DNA of 64,000 nucleotides from Streptomyces sp. CB02058 (GTDB lineage Bacteria > Actinomycetota > Actinomycetes > Streptomycetales > Streptomycetaceae). Both the position numbers and the translations under genes were made by a program. This document shows, piece by piece, positions 25,686-33,504 of this stretch. The notes below the pieces were generated by a model. That model was not told the DNA's origin, ran no database searches, and saw only the letters and a list, made by a program, of their open reading frames with translations. The stretch lies in NCBI RefSeq assembly GCF_001905505.1, contig NZ_LIPG01000005.1, positions 124,001 to 188,000 on the forward strand, in the 5' to 3' direction. How positions within the stretch are numbered: the stretch's first letter is position 1; each line of letters opens with the position of its first letter.

Positions 25686-26891
25686 TCAGAGCGCGCAGCC
25701 CTGGCTGTCGACCTGCTGGGCGGTGGACTTGCCGAGCTCGATGTCCTCGCGGATCTCGTCGGCCGTCAGCGCGTACCCCGTGTCCGGGTCGTCGAGGGAC
25801 TTGGCGAACACCACGCCGTAGACCTTTCCGTCCGTGGTGAGCAGCGGGCCGCCGGAGTTGCCCTGGCGGACGGTCGCGTACAGCGAGTACACATCGCGCC
25901 GCACGGTGCCCCGGTGGTAGATGTCCGGGCCGTTGGCGTCGATACGGCCGCGGATGCGCGCGGAGCGTACGTCGTAGGCGCCGTTCTCCGGGAAACCGGC
26001 GACGATGGCGCTGTCACCGCTCTCCGCGTCGCTGTCCGTGTCGGTGAAGCGCAGCGGCTCGGCGTCGAGGTCCGGGACGTCCAGGACGGCGATGTCCCGC
26101 TGCCAGTCGTAGAGGACGACCTTGGCGTCGTACAGCCGGCCCTCGCCGCCGATCTGGACGGTGGGCTCGTCGACGCCGCCGACCACGTGGGCGTTGGTCA
26201 TCACACGGCGGTCGGAGAAGACGAAGCCGGTGCCTTCGAGGACCTTGCCGCAGCCCGGCGCCATGCCCACCACCTTGACGATGGACTTCTTGGCGCGGGC
26301 CGCGACGGGACTGCCGACCAGGGCCGGGTCCGGAGGCTCGACCTCGGTGATGGGCTCGTTGGCGAACGGGCTGAAGACCTGCGGGAAGCCGTTCTGCGCG
26401 AGGACGGACGAGAAGTCCGTGAACCAGGTGGAGGCCTGATCGGGCATCACCCGGGAGACCCCGAGCAGCACCGACGAGTTGCGGACCTCCTTGCCCAGTG
26501 TCGGCAGCGACGTGCCCGCCAGCGCGGAGCCGATGAGCCAGGCGACCAGGAGCATGGCCACCACGTTGACCAGGGAGCCGCCCGTGGCGTCCAGTGCGCG
26601 CGCGGGCGACCAGGTGATGTGGCGGCGGAGTCTGTTGCCCAGGTGGGTGGTGAAGGCCTGCCCGACCGAGGCGCACACGATCACGATCACGACCGCGACG
26701 ATGGCAGCGGTGGAGGAGACTTCCGATCCGTCGGTCAGCTGGTCCCAGATGATCGGCAGCAGGTAGACGGCCACGAGACCGCCGCCCAGGAAACCGATCA
26801 CGGACAGGATGCCGACGACGAAACCCTGGCGGTAGCCGATGACCGCGAACCACACGGCGCCGACGAGCAGCAGGATGTCCAGCACATTCAC
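25686..26891 (-). CDS. marP: MarP-type membrane serine protease
   Basis: 401 residues. Four N-terminal helices of the CvpA type (LDILLLVGAVWFAVIGY onward) anchor a periplasm-facing trypsin-like domain from about residue 195. Catalytic triad: His in MTNAHVV, Asp in WQRDIAVLD, Ser in QGNSGGPL. Cys near the domain start (APGCGKVL) and at the end (DSQGCAL) could form the disulphide known in mycobacterial MarP. It is expected to act in acid or oxidative stress and cell-wall processing, by homology with Rv3671c. GTG start at 26891 without a good RBS. Confidence 0.9.
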   Translation of the reverse strand: MNVLDILLLVGAVWFAVIGYRQGFVVGILSVIGFLGGGLVAVYLLPIIWDQLTDGSEVSSTAAIVAVVIVIVCASVGQAFTTHLGNRLRRHITWSPARALDATGGSLVNVVAMLLVAWLIGSALAGTSLPTLGKEVRNSSVLLGVSRVMPDQASTWFTDFSSVLAQNGFPQVFSPFANEPITEVEPPDPALVGSPVAARAKKSIVKVVGMAPGCGKVLEGTGFVFSDRRVMTNAHVVGGVDEPTVQIGGEGRLYDAKVVLYDWQRDIAVLDVPDLDAEPLRFTDTDSDAESGDSAIVAGFPENGAYDVRSARIRGRIDANGPDIYHRGTVRRDVYSLYATVRQGNSGGPLLTTDGKVYGVVFAKSLDDPDTGYALTADEIREDIELGKSTAQQVDSQGCAL

Positions 26892-26916
26892 CGTCTATAG
26901 CCTCGCAGATTCGTCA

Positions 26917-26951
26917 CCTGGCCCGTCCGGTTCGACGGGGTCCGGGCCAGG
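26917..26951 (-). terminator. candidate terminator after the NUDIX gene
   Basis: CCTGGCCCG/CGGGCCAGG arms with a 17-nt loop, between the NUDIX stop and marP start. Confidence 0.45.
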
Positions 26952-26982
26952 CCCGGAACAGCGCAGCACGGGAGTCAGCCTG

Positions 26983-27723
26983 TCATGCGCGCCAGTCGAG
27001 CGGCACCTGCCTGGTCCTGTCCCAGGGGCGTTCCCATCCGGCGTAGTGCACAATCCTGTCGATCACACCGGCCGTGAATCCCCACACCAGTGCGGATTCG
27101 ACCAGGAATGCGGGGCCCTGGTGGCCGCTGGGATGGACCGCCGTGGCCCGGTTGGCCGGATCCGTGAGATCCGCCACGGGGGCGGTGAAGACCCTGGCGG
27201 TCTCGGCCGGATCGACGACTCCCACCGGGCTGGGCGTCCGCCACCAGCCGAGTACGGGCGTGACGACGAAACCGCTCACCGGGATGTAGAGCCGGGGCAG
27301 CACGCCGAAGAGCTGGACGCCGCTCGGATCGAGGCCTGTCTCCTCCTCGGCCTCCCTCAGCGCGGCCCTGAGCGGGCCCGTGGTGGCGTGGTCGCCGTCC
27401 TCGGGGTCGAGGGAACCTCCCGGGAAGGCCGGCTGGCCCGGATGCGAGCGCAGGGAACCGGCACGCTCCATCAGGAGCAGCTCGGGGCCGCGCTCACCCT
27501 CGCCGAAGAGGATCAGAACGGCGGACTGGCGCCCCGCGCCGCTCTCCGGCGGCAGGAAGCGGCTGAGCTGCCGGGCCTGGACGGTCTCCGCCGCCCTTGC
27601 GACGGGCTCCAGCCAGGAGGGCAGCCCCTCGGCCGAGACCGTGAGCGCGCTGTCGTGGGGCGCGCCCGTCTCCGTGGTGACCGCGTCGGCCGCGGCCCGT
27701 GTGCTGCTCTGTGCGTGCGTCAT
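26983..27723 (-). CDS. NUDIX hydrolase, coenzyme A pyrophosphatase type
   Basis: 246 residues. The Nudix box is seen as GGSLDPEDGD...ALREAEEETGL near residues 100-130, preceded by RSHPGQPAFPGG, the signature of CoA pyrophosphatases (NudL group). Likely substrates are CoA, oxidised CoA or acyl-CoA. The ATG at 27723 is chosen because the upstream in-frame extension to 27864 is Pro/Arg-rich and noncoding in character. GGGGGTGCCC precedes it. It sits between nth and marP, as Rv3672c does. Confidence 0.88.
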   Translation of the reverse strand: MTHAQSSTRAAADAVTTETGAPHDSALTVSAEGLPSWLEPVARAAETVQARQLSRFLPPESGAGRQSAVLILFGEGERGPELLLMERAGSLRSHPGQPAFPGGSLDPEDGDHATTGPLRAALREAEEETGLDPSGVQLFGVLPRLYIPVSGFVVTPVLGWWRTPSPVGVVDPAETARVFTAPVADLTDPANRATAVHPSGHQGPAFLVESALVWGFTAGVIDRIVHYAGWERPWDRTRQVPLDWRA

Positions 27724-27889
27724 GGGCACCCCCGTCGTTGCAACGCCTGTGGTCGGCAAATTCGTTCCGCACGGCCCGGCGGACGGCGGACCGGGACACC
27801 GCCGAACGGACCGGATGCCCCGCGGGGCGGACCGAACGCCCCGGCCGGAGGACCGGTGCCCCACGGGGCGCGCCCGGGGCAGACACCGC

Positions 27890-28798
27890 TCACCCGGCTC
27901 CCAGGGGCGGAGCCGGGCGGCCCGGGTAGTCCGGGGGCGGGCTGAGGCGTTGTCCCGGATGACCGCCCATCTCGTACTTCAGGAGCTTCCTGGCCTTCTC
28001 CGGGTCCGTCTCGCCCTCCCCGTACGCCGGACAGAGCGAGGCGATGGGGCAGGCGCCGCAGGCGGGCCTGCGGGAGTGGCAGATGCGGCGGCCGTGGAAG
28101 ACCACGCGGTGAGACAGCATCGTCCACTCGCTCTTCGGGAAGATCGCGGCGATCTCCGTCTCGACCTTCTCCGGGTCCTCCTGCTCCGTCCACTTCCAGC
28201 GGCGGACGAGGCGGCCGAAGTGGGTGTCCACCGTGATGCCGGGCACTCCGAAGGCATTGCCGAGGACGACATTGGCCGTCTTGCGCCCCACTCCGGGCAG
28301 CTTGACCAGGTCCTCGAGACGCCCCGGGACCTCACCGCCGAAGTCGTCCCTCAGGGCGGCCGACAGGCCCATCAGGGAACGCGCCTTGGCCCGGAAGAAG
28401 CCGGTCGGCCGGATGATCTCCTCCAGCTTCTCGGGGACGGCTGCGGCCATGTCCTCGGGCGTCGGGTACGCGGCGAAGAGGGCGGGGGTGGTCTGGTTGA
28501 CCCTCAGGTCGGTGGTCTGGGCGGAGAGGACCGTGGCGACCAGCAGTTCGAAGGGATTGCGGAAATCCAGCTCGGGGTGGGCATAGGGATAGACCTCGGC
28601 GAGCTCGCGGTTGATCCGTCGGGCACGGCGGACCATCGCGAGATGCGACTCCTGCTTCACGGGCTTGCCCGCCGCTCCCGCCGGGCGTTGTGCGGCCTTT
28701 TTACTCCTTCGTACACCCTGTTCGCCCACAGCGGAATTCTTGTCTCCCGACACCCCATCAGCCCCCTTGGCCTGTGCTGTCACCGGCTCACCGGACAC
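27890..28798 (-). CDS. nth: endonuclease III
   Basis: 302 residues including a charged N-terminal extension of about 50. DNA glycosylase/AP lyase for oxidised pyrimidines. The helix-hairpin-helix LPGVGRKTANVVLG carries the catalytic Lys, and ITVDTHFGRL carries the catalytic Asp. The iron-sulphur cluster ligands fit C-x6-C-x2-C-x5-C (CHSRRPACGAC...C). GTG 28798 is the longest start; GTGs about 5 and 16 codons further in are alternatives, and the true N-terminus is uncertain. Divergent from crp with a 184-nt spacer. Confidence 0.93.
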   Translation of the reverse strand: MSGEPVTAQAKGADGVSGDKNSAVGEQGVRRSKKAAQRPAGAAGKPVKQESHLAMVRRARRINRELAEVYPYAHPELDFRNPFELLVATVLSAQTTDLRVNQTTPALFAAYPTPEDMAAAVPEKLEEIIRPTGFFRAKARSLMGLSAALRDDFGGEVPGRLEDLVKLPGVGRKTANVVLGNAFGVPGITVDTHFGRLVRRWKWTEQEDPEKVETEIAAIFPKSEWTMLSHRVVFHGRRICHSRRPACGACPIASLCPAYGEGETDPEKARKLLKYEMGGHPGQRLSPPPDYPGRPAPPLGAG

Positions 28799-28904
28799 TC
28801 GGCCAGCCTAGAGCCAGGGGCTGACATCCGCCCCGGTCACCGCGCGTCCACGCCCAATCGGCCCCCTGCCGTAGGGTCCGGCACGCTCGTGCGTCAAACT
28901 GGTT

Positions 28905-28920
28905 TGTGATCGATCGCACT
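28905..28920. promoter_or_regulatory. candidate Crp operator in the nth-crp intergenic region
   Basis: TGTGATCGATCGCACT, close to the known Crp/CRP half-site pattern GTG-N8-CAC, 63 nt upstream of the crp start. Suggests autoregulation and possibly control of nth. Confidence 0.5.
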
Positions 28921-28982
28921 GTTTTACCGTCCGGCATCATGGAAACCACGCTTCCCTGAACAGGCCGACAAGGAGAGAACTC

Positions 28983-29657
28983 GTGGACGACGTTCTGCGG
29001 CGCGCCCCGCTTTTCGCGGCGCTCGATGATGAGCAGGCCGCGGAGCTCCGCGCCTCGATGAGTGAGGTGACCCTCGCACGCGGCGACGCGCTGTTCCACG
29101 AGGGCGACCCGGGCGACCGCCTGTACGTGGTCACCGAGGGCAAGGTGAAGCTCCACCGCACCTCCCCCGACGGGCGGGAGAACATGCTGGCCGTCCTCGG
29201 CCCCGGCGAGCTGATCGGCGAGCTGTCGCTCTTCGACCCGGGCCCGCGCACCGCCACGGCGACGGCGCTCACCGAGGTCAAGCTCCTCGGCCTCGGCCAC
29301 GGAGACCTCCAGCCCTGGCTGAACGCCCGCCCCGAGGTGGCCACCGCGCTGCTGCGGGCCGTCGCACGCCGGCTGCGCAAGACCAACGACCAGATGTCCG
29401 ACCTGGTCTTCTCCGACGTGCCGGGCCGTGTCGCCCGTGCGCTCCTCGACCTCTCGCGCCGCTTCGGCGTGCAGTCGGAGGAGGGCATCCACGTGGTGCA
29501 CGACCTGACCCAGGAAGAACTGGCCCAGCTGGTCGGCGCCTCCCGCGAGACGGTCAACAAGGCGCTCGCGGACTTCGCGGGCCGCGGCTGGCTGCGCCTC
29601 GAGGCGCGCGCCGTGATCCTGCTGGACGTGGAGCGGCTGGCGAAGCGGTCCCGCTGA
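28983..29657 (+). CDS. crp: cAMP receptor protein Crp
   Basis: 224 residues. A cyclic nucleotide-binding domain (LGPGELIGELSLFDPGPRTATATA, the phosphate-binding cassette) at residues about 20-120 is followed by a C-terminal winged helix-turn-helix with DLTQEELAQLVGASRETVNKAL. This is a global regulator of germination, development and secondary metabolism in streptomycetes. GTG start at 28983 with AAGGAGAG upstream. Monocistronic, with a terminator at 29720. A likely self-binding site lies at 28905-28920. Confidence 0.96.
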   Translation: MDDVLRRAPLFAALDDEQAAELRASMSEVTLARGDALFHEGDPGDRLYVVTEGKVKLHRTSPDGRENMLAVLGPGELIGELSLFDPGPRTATATALTEVKLLGLGHGDLQPWLNARPEVATALLRAVARRLRKTNDQMSDLVFSDVPGRVARALLDLSRRFGVQSEEGIHVVHDLTQEELAQLVGASRETVNKALADFAGRGWLRLEARAVILLDVERLAKRSR

Positions 29658-29719
29658 CGCCTCCGCCGCGTACGGGCGTCGCCGCACGGCGGACCGCCCC
29701 GGCGGTACGTGTTCACCGA

Positions 29720-29747
29720 AAAGGCCCCACCGACCGGTGGGGCCTTT
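29720..29747 (+). terminator. terminator of crp
   Basis: AAAGGCCCCACC/GGTGGGGCCTTT 12-bp stem with a GACC loop. The A and T ends make it a classical bidirectional terminator. Confidence 0.88.
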
Positions 29748-29761
29748 CGCGTGCCGCGCCG

Positions 29762-29877
29762 GATCGGGCCGTACCCGAGCGGGTGCCACGCCGGATCGGG
29801 CCGTGCCCGCTCCGGCTCAGGTCTCCCGCCGCACGAGATCGGGCCGTACCCGCCGCGGCTCAGATCAGGCCGTGCTC
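29762..29877. repeat. four copies of a GATCGGGCCGTACCC-like motif
   Basis: Copies at 29762-29776, 29794-29808, 29837-29851 and a diverged one at 29863-29877, which runs into the end of the MBL gene. All in the same orientation, spaced 26-43 nt. Confidence 0.7.
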
Positions 29878-30690
29878 GGTCAGGTACTCCAGCTGCGCGC
29901 GCACGGACAGCTCCGCCGCCGGCCACAGGGAGCGGTCCACATCCGCGTACACCGCCGCCACGACCTCGGAGGGCGTCCGGTGCCCCGCCTCCACAGCCGT
30001 CTCGACCTGCGCCAGCCGGTGGGCCCGGTGGGCGAGGTAGAACTCGACGGCGCCCTGCGCGTCCTCCAGCACCGGTCCGTGCCCCGGGAGCACCGTGTGC
30101 ACCCCGTCGTCGACCGTCAGCGAGCGCAGCCTCCGCAGCGTGTCCAGGTAGTCGCCGAGCCGCCCGTCGGGGTGGGCGACGACGGTCGTGCCGCGCCCCA
30201 GGATCGTGTCACCCGTCAGGACCGCACGGTCGGCGGGCAGATGGAAGGAGAGCGAGTCCGCGGTGTGCCCCGGTGTGGGCACGACACGGAGTTCGAGGCC
30301 TCCGGTGGTGATCACATCGCCCGCGGACAGCCCCTCGTCGCCCAGACGCAGCGCGGCGTCCAGGGCACGCACCTTCGTCCGTGTGAGCTCGGCGAAACGG
30401 GCGGCGCCCTCCGCGTGGTCGGGGTGGCCGTGCGTCAGCAGCGTCAGCCCGACGCGCCTGCCCGCACGCTCCACGGTGTCGGTGACGGCCCTGAGGTGGG
30501 CGTCGTCGAGCGGCCCCGGGTCGATCACGACGGCGAGGTCGGAATCCGGCTCCGCGACGATCCAGGTGTTCGTGCCGTCCAGGGTCATCGCCGAGGCGTT
30601 GGGGGCCAGGACGTTGACCGTACGGGCGGTGGCGGGCCCGGAGAGGACCCCGCCCCGGGGCTGTCCGGGCAGTGCGGCGGCGTCGCTCAT
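29860..30690 (-). CDS. MBL-fold metallohydrolase
   Basis: 276 residues. The metal motif THGHPDHAEG (HxHxDH) is near residue 88, with further ligands in VPTPGHTADSLSFHL, TGDTIL and LPGHGPV. It resembles the LACTB2-like group with a C-terminal helical extension (HRTPSEVVAAVYADVD). Substrate unknown. The ATG overlaps the stop of the NUDIX gene (ATGA), so the two are cotranscribed. Equivalent in place to Rv3677c beside crp. Confidence 0.9.
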   Translation of the reverse strand: MSDAAALPGQPRGGVLSGPATARTVNVLAPNASAMTLDGTNTWIVAEPDSDLAVVIDPGPLDDAHLRAVTDTVERAGRRVGLTLLTHGHPDHAEGAARFAELTRTKVRALDAALRLGDEGLSAGDVITTGGLELRVVPTPGHTADSLSFHLPADRAVLTGDTILGRGTTVVAHPDGRLGDYLDTLRRLRSLTVDDGVHTVLPGHGPVLEDAQGAVEFYLAHRAHRLAQVETAVEAGHRTPSEVVAAVYADVDRSLWPAAELSVRAQLEYLTEHGLI

Positions 30691-31604
30691 GCCCGGTCCC
30701 CCTCCGTGCCGCGGCCGGAGGTGGCGGGACCGCCCGTCGGCACGTGCTTCGTGAACTCCTCGTGCCCCGGCCAGCTCAGAACCAGCTCGTCACCCTCCAT
30801 ACGGGCCTCTGCCAGCACAGGAGCGAGGTTCTGGGAATCCGCTGCCTCCAGGGCGTCCGCGGCCGTCCCGTACGGCCTCAGCGCCCGCAGGGTGGCCACG
30901 GTGGGCGGCATCATGAGCATCTCGCCCTTGTCGTAGCCGTCCGCGGCCTCGCCGGGCCGGATCCAGACGGTCGTGTCGGCCTCGGTGGAGGCGTTGCGGG
31001 TGCGCTGGCCCTCGGGGAGCGCGGCCACGAAGAACCAGGTGTCGTACCGGCGCGGTTCGAACGCCGGGGTGATCCAGCGCGCCCAGGCCGCCAGCAGGTC
31101 GGAGCGCAGCACCAGGCCCCGGCGGTCCAGGAAGGCGGCGAAGGACAGCTCGCGGGCGACGAGTGCCTCGCGGTCGGCCTCCCAGTCCGCTCCCGTGGTG
31201 TCGCTCACGACGGTGTCCGGAGTGGGCCCGGCGAGCAGGACGCCCGCCTCCTCGTACGTCTCACGGACCGCCGCGCAGACCAGGGCCTGGGCCTCGGTCA
31301 CCGTGTCCACGCCGAGGCGCCCGGCCCAGCTCTCCAGGGACGGGCCGGCCCACCCCACGAGGTGGTCGTCGTCGCGCGGGTCGACCCCGCCACCCGGATA
31401 GGCGTACGCGCCCCCGGCAAAAGCCATGGAGGTGCGCCGGCGCAGCATGTGGACGGCGGGACCCGCCGTGTCAGGACCCGGGGGATCGTCCCTGAGCAGC
31501 ATCACCGTGGCCGCTCTCCTGGGGACCACGGCCGTCAGCTCGCCGCTGGCGAGGGCCCTGATCCGGGCGGGCCATTCCGGTGGGTACCACTGACCGTTGG
31601 GCAT
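30687..31604 (-). CDS. NUDIX hydrolase (NUDT19-like)
   Basis: 305 residues. The domain begins RAATVMLLRD. The split Nudix box is seen as YPGGGVDPRDDD, then about 35 residues later AAVRETYEEAGVLL. A long insertion between the two halves is typical of the NUDT19-like group. Substrate not predictable; CoA derivatives are likely by family. The start ATG 31604 has no RBS but a TAGCCT box exactly 6 nt upstream, so leaderless. Heads a two-gene operon with the MBL hydrolase. Confidence 0.88.
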   Translation of the reverse strand: MPNGQWYPPEWPARIRALASGELTAVVPRRAATVMLLRDDPPGPDTAGPAVHMLRRRTSMAFAGGAYAYPGGGVDPRDDDHLVGWAGPSLESWAGRLGVDTVTEAQALVCAAVRETYEEAGVLLAGPTPDTVVSDTTGADWEADREALVARELSFAAFLDRRGLVLRSDLLAAWARWITPAFEPRRYDTWFFVAALPEGQRTRNASTEADTTVWIRPGEAADGYDKGEMLMMPPTVATLRALRPYGTAADALEAADSQNLAPVLAEARMEGDELVLSWPGHEEFTKHVPTGGPATSGRGTEGDRA

Positions 31605-31610
31605 GGCCGG

Positions 31611-31616
31611 AGGCTA
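31611..31616 (-). promoter_or_regulatory. leaderless -10 box (TAGCCT) of the NUDIX-MBL operon
   Basis: TAGCCT, 6-nt spacer CCGGCC, ATG at 31604. Confidence 0.6.
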
Positions 31617-31723
31617 TCCGGAACCGCGCCGATGTTCGAGGGCTCCCGGCGCCGGTACCTGCCCCGTACACGCGTGAGCCCGCCCGGCCCGCCCGTACGA
31701 GGCCACCGGGCCCGGACGCACGT

Positions 31724-31755
31724 GATCCCGCCCGGTCGTGCGACCGGGCGGGATC
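31724..31755 (-). terminator. terminator of the DUF4177-ridA operon
   Basis: 15-bp perfect stem (GATCCCGCCCGGTCG and its complement) with a minimal loop, 15 nt downstream of the ridA stop. Confidence 0.85.
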
Positions 31756-31769
31756 GGAAGCGTGCGGGA

Positions 31770-32240
31770 TCAGGCGTCGACGAGCTCGACCTGGACCTCG
31801 ACCTCCACCGGCGCGTCCAGCGGCAGCACCGCGACACCCACGGCGCTGCGGGCGTGCACGCCCTTGTCGCCGAGGACCGCGCCCAGCAGTTCGCTGGCGC
31901 CGTTGATCACACCGGGCTGCCCGGTGAAGTCGGCGGCCGAGGCGACGAAGCCCACGACCTTCACGACGCGGGCGATCCGGTCCAGGTCACCCGCGACCGA
32001 CTTCACGGCCGCCAGGGCGTTGAGCGCGCAGGTCTTCGCCAGTTCCCTGGCCTCGTCCGGCGTCACCTCGGCGCCGACCTTGCCGGTCACCGCGAGCTTG
32101 CCGTCCACCATCGGGAGCTGCCCGGAGGTGTAGACGTACACCCCGGACCGCACGGCCGGCTGGTAGGAGGCCAGCGGCGGTACGACGTCCGGGAGCGCCA
32201 GGCCGAGTTCGGCGAGCTTCGCCTCGACGGCGCCCGCCAC
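31770..32240 (-). CDS. RidA family protein
   Basis: 156 residues. RidA proteins hydrolyse reactive enamine/imine intermediates. The core YTSGQLPMVDGKL, a mid-domain ending in VVGFVASAADFTGQP, and the conserved Arg in VHARSAVGVAVLPLDAPVEVE are visible. It belongs to the longer YjgF-like subgroup. The GTG start at 32240 shares its first base with the TAG stop of the DUF4177 gene (TAGTG), so translation is coupled. Equivalent to Rv3678c. Confidence 0.88.
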   Translation of the reverse strand: MAGAVEAKLAELGLALPDVVPPLASYQPAVRSGVYVYTSGQLPMVDGKLAVTGKVGAEVTPDEARELAKTCALNALAAVKSVAGDLDRIARVVKVVGFVASAADFTGQPGVINGASELLGAVLGDKGVHARSAVGVAVLPLDAPVEVEVQVELVDA

Positions 32241-32398
32241 TACGGCTTCTCCCGCTTCAGGTAGGCCACGAGCTGCTCGGGGTTGTTCGGGCCGGGAACG
32301 ACCTGGACCAGCTCCCAGCCGTCCTCGCCCCAGGTGTCCAGAATCTGCTTGGTCGCGTGCACGAGAAGGGGCACGGTCGCGTATTCCCACTTGGTCAT
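32240..32398 (-). CDS. small DUF4177 protein
   Basis: 52 residues, MTKWEYATVPLLVHATKQIL then WGEDGWELVQVVPG. The pattern KWEY...GxxGWELV is typical of DUF4177. Function unknown. ATG 32398 is preceded by TACAGT and a 6-nt spacer with no RBS, so the mRNA is probably leaderless. First gene of a two-gene operon with ridA. Confidence 0.88.
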   Translation of the reverse strand: MTKWEYATVPLLVHATKQILDTWGEDGWELVQVVPGPNNPEQLVAYLKREKP

Positions 32399-32404
32399 GA
32401 GCCG

Positions 32405-32410
32405 ACTGTA
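32405..32410 (-). promoter_or_regulatory. leaderless -10 box (TACAGT) of DUF4177-ridA
   Basis: TACAGT, 6-nt spacer CGGCTC, ATG at 32398. Confidence 0.6.
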
Positions 32411-32456
32411 ATGCCTGGCACAGGCGGCCTCGTGCGTAGCCTGCCTGCCGACTGGT

Positions 32457-32462
32457 TAGGCT
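32457..32462 (+). promoter_or_regulatory. leaderless -10 box (TAGGCT) of the ArsA-like operon
   Basis: TAGGCT, 7-nt spacer, GTG at 32470. Only 46 nt separate it from the divergent DUF4177 -10 box. Confidence 0.6.
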
Positions 32463-32469
32463 CGAAGGC

Positions 32470-33504
32470 GTGAGCAGGTTCCAGGTCGTCAGCGGCAAGG
32501 GCGGGACCGGTAAGACCACGGTCGCCGCCGCACTCGCGCTCGCCCTCGCGACCGAGGGCAGGCGCACCCTCCTCGTCGAGGTCGAGGGCAGACAGGGCAT
32601 CGCCCAGCTCTTCGAGTCGGAGGCCCTCCCCTACGAGGAGCGCAGGATCGCCGTCGCACCGGGCGGCGGCGAGGTCCACGCCCTGGCGATCGACGCCGAA
32701 CGGGCGCTCCTGGACTACCTCCAGATGTTCTACAAACTGGGCAGCGCGGGCCGGGCCCTCAAGAAGCTCGGCGCCATCGACTTCGCGACGACCATCGCGC
32801 CGGGCGTCCGGGACGTCCTGCTCACCGGCAAGGCCTGCGAGGCGGTACGCCGCAAGGACAAGCAGGGCAGGTTCGTCTACGACTACGTGATCATGGACGC
32901 GCCCCCCACCGGCCGCATCACCCGCTTCCTCAATGTGAACGACGAGGTGGCGGGGCTGGCACGGATCGGCCCGATACACAATCAGGCGCAGGCCGTCATG
33001 CGGGTCCTGAAGTCCCCGGAGACCGCCGTCCACCTGGTCACGCTCCTGGAGGAGATGCCCGTCCAGGAGACGGCCGACGGCATCGCCGAGCTGCGGGCAG
33101 CCGAACTGCCCGTGGGACGGGTCGTGGTCAACATGGTGCGGCCCCACCTGCTGGACGAGGACGCGCTGCGCACGGCCTCGGGGGGGCGTCGCAAGGAGAT
33201 CGCGAAGACGCTCACCCGGGCCGGGGTGACCGGTTCCGCGGGACTCGTGCGCCCGCTGGTCGAGCAGGCCGCCGAGCACGCCCAGCGGGTCGGCCTGGAG
33301 CGTGAGCAGCGCGCGGTGCTGGCCGGGCTGGGACTGCCCACGGCCGAGCTCCCGCTGATGGGCGAGGGGGTGAGCCTGTCCGCTCTGTACGAGCTGGCGG
33401 AGGAGTTCCGCAAGCAGGGTGTGGGCGACGAGACCGCGGACGCGGCGGAGCAGAAGCCCGGGGGCGAGGAGCGACGCGGCTCCGGACGAGGGGTGGGTTC
33501 ATGA
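32470..33504 (+). CDS. ArsA/GET3-like ATPase, first of a pair
   Basis: 344 residues. Deviant Walker A SGKGGTGKTT at residues 8-17 and a Walker B region YVIMDAPPTGRITRFL. The A-loop DxDPA motif of true ArsA is not seen (VEVEGRQGIAQLF instead). It pairs with the next gene. By position and pairing it corresponds to Rv3679 of M. tuberculosis, whose pair (BagA/BagB) has been linked to glycerol tolerance; arsenite transport is not implied. The GTG start is leaderless. A charged Gly/Glu-rich tail overlaps the next start. Confidence 0.9.
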   Translation: MSRFQVVSGKGGTGKTTVAAALALALATEGRRTLLVEVEGRQGIAQLFESEALPYEERRIAVAPGGGEVHALAIDAERALLDYLQMFYKLGSAGRALKKLGAIDFATTIAPGVRDVLLTGKACEAVRRKDKQGRFVYDYVIMDAPPTGRITRFLNVNDEVAGLARIGPIHNQAQAVMRVLKSPETAVHLVTLLEEMPVQETADGIAELRAAELPVGRVVVNMVRPHLLDEDALRTASGGRRKEIAKTLTRAGVTGSAGLVRPLVEQAAEHAQRVGLEREQRAVLAGLGLPTAELPLMGEGVSLSALYELAEEFRKQGVGDETADAAEQKPGGEERRGSGRGVGS

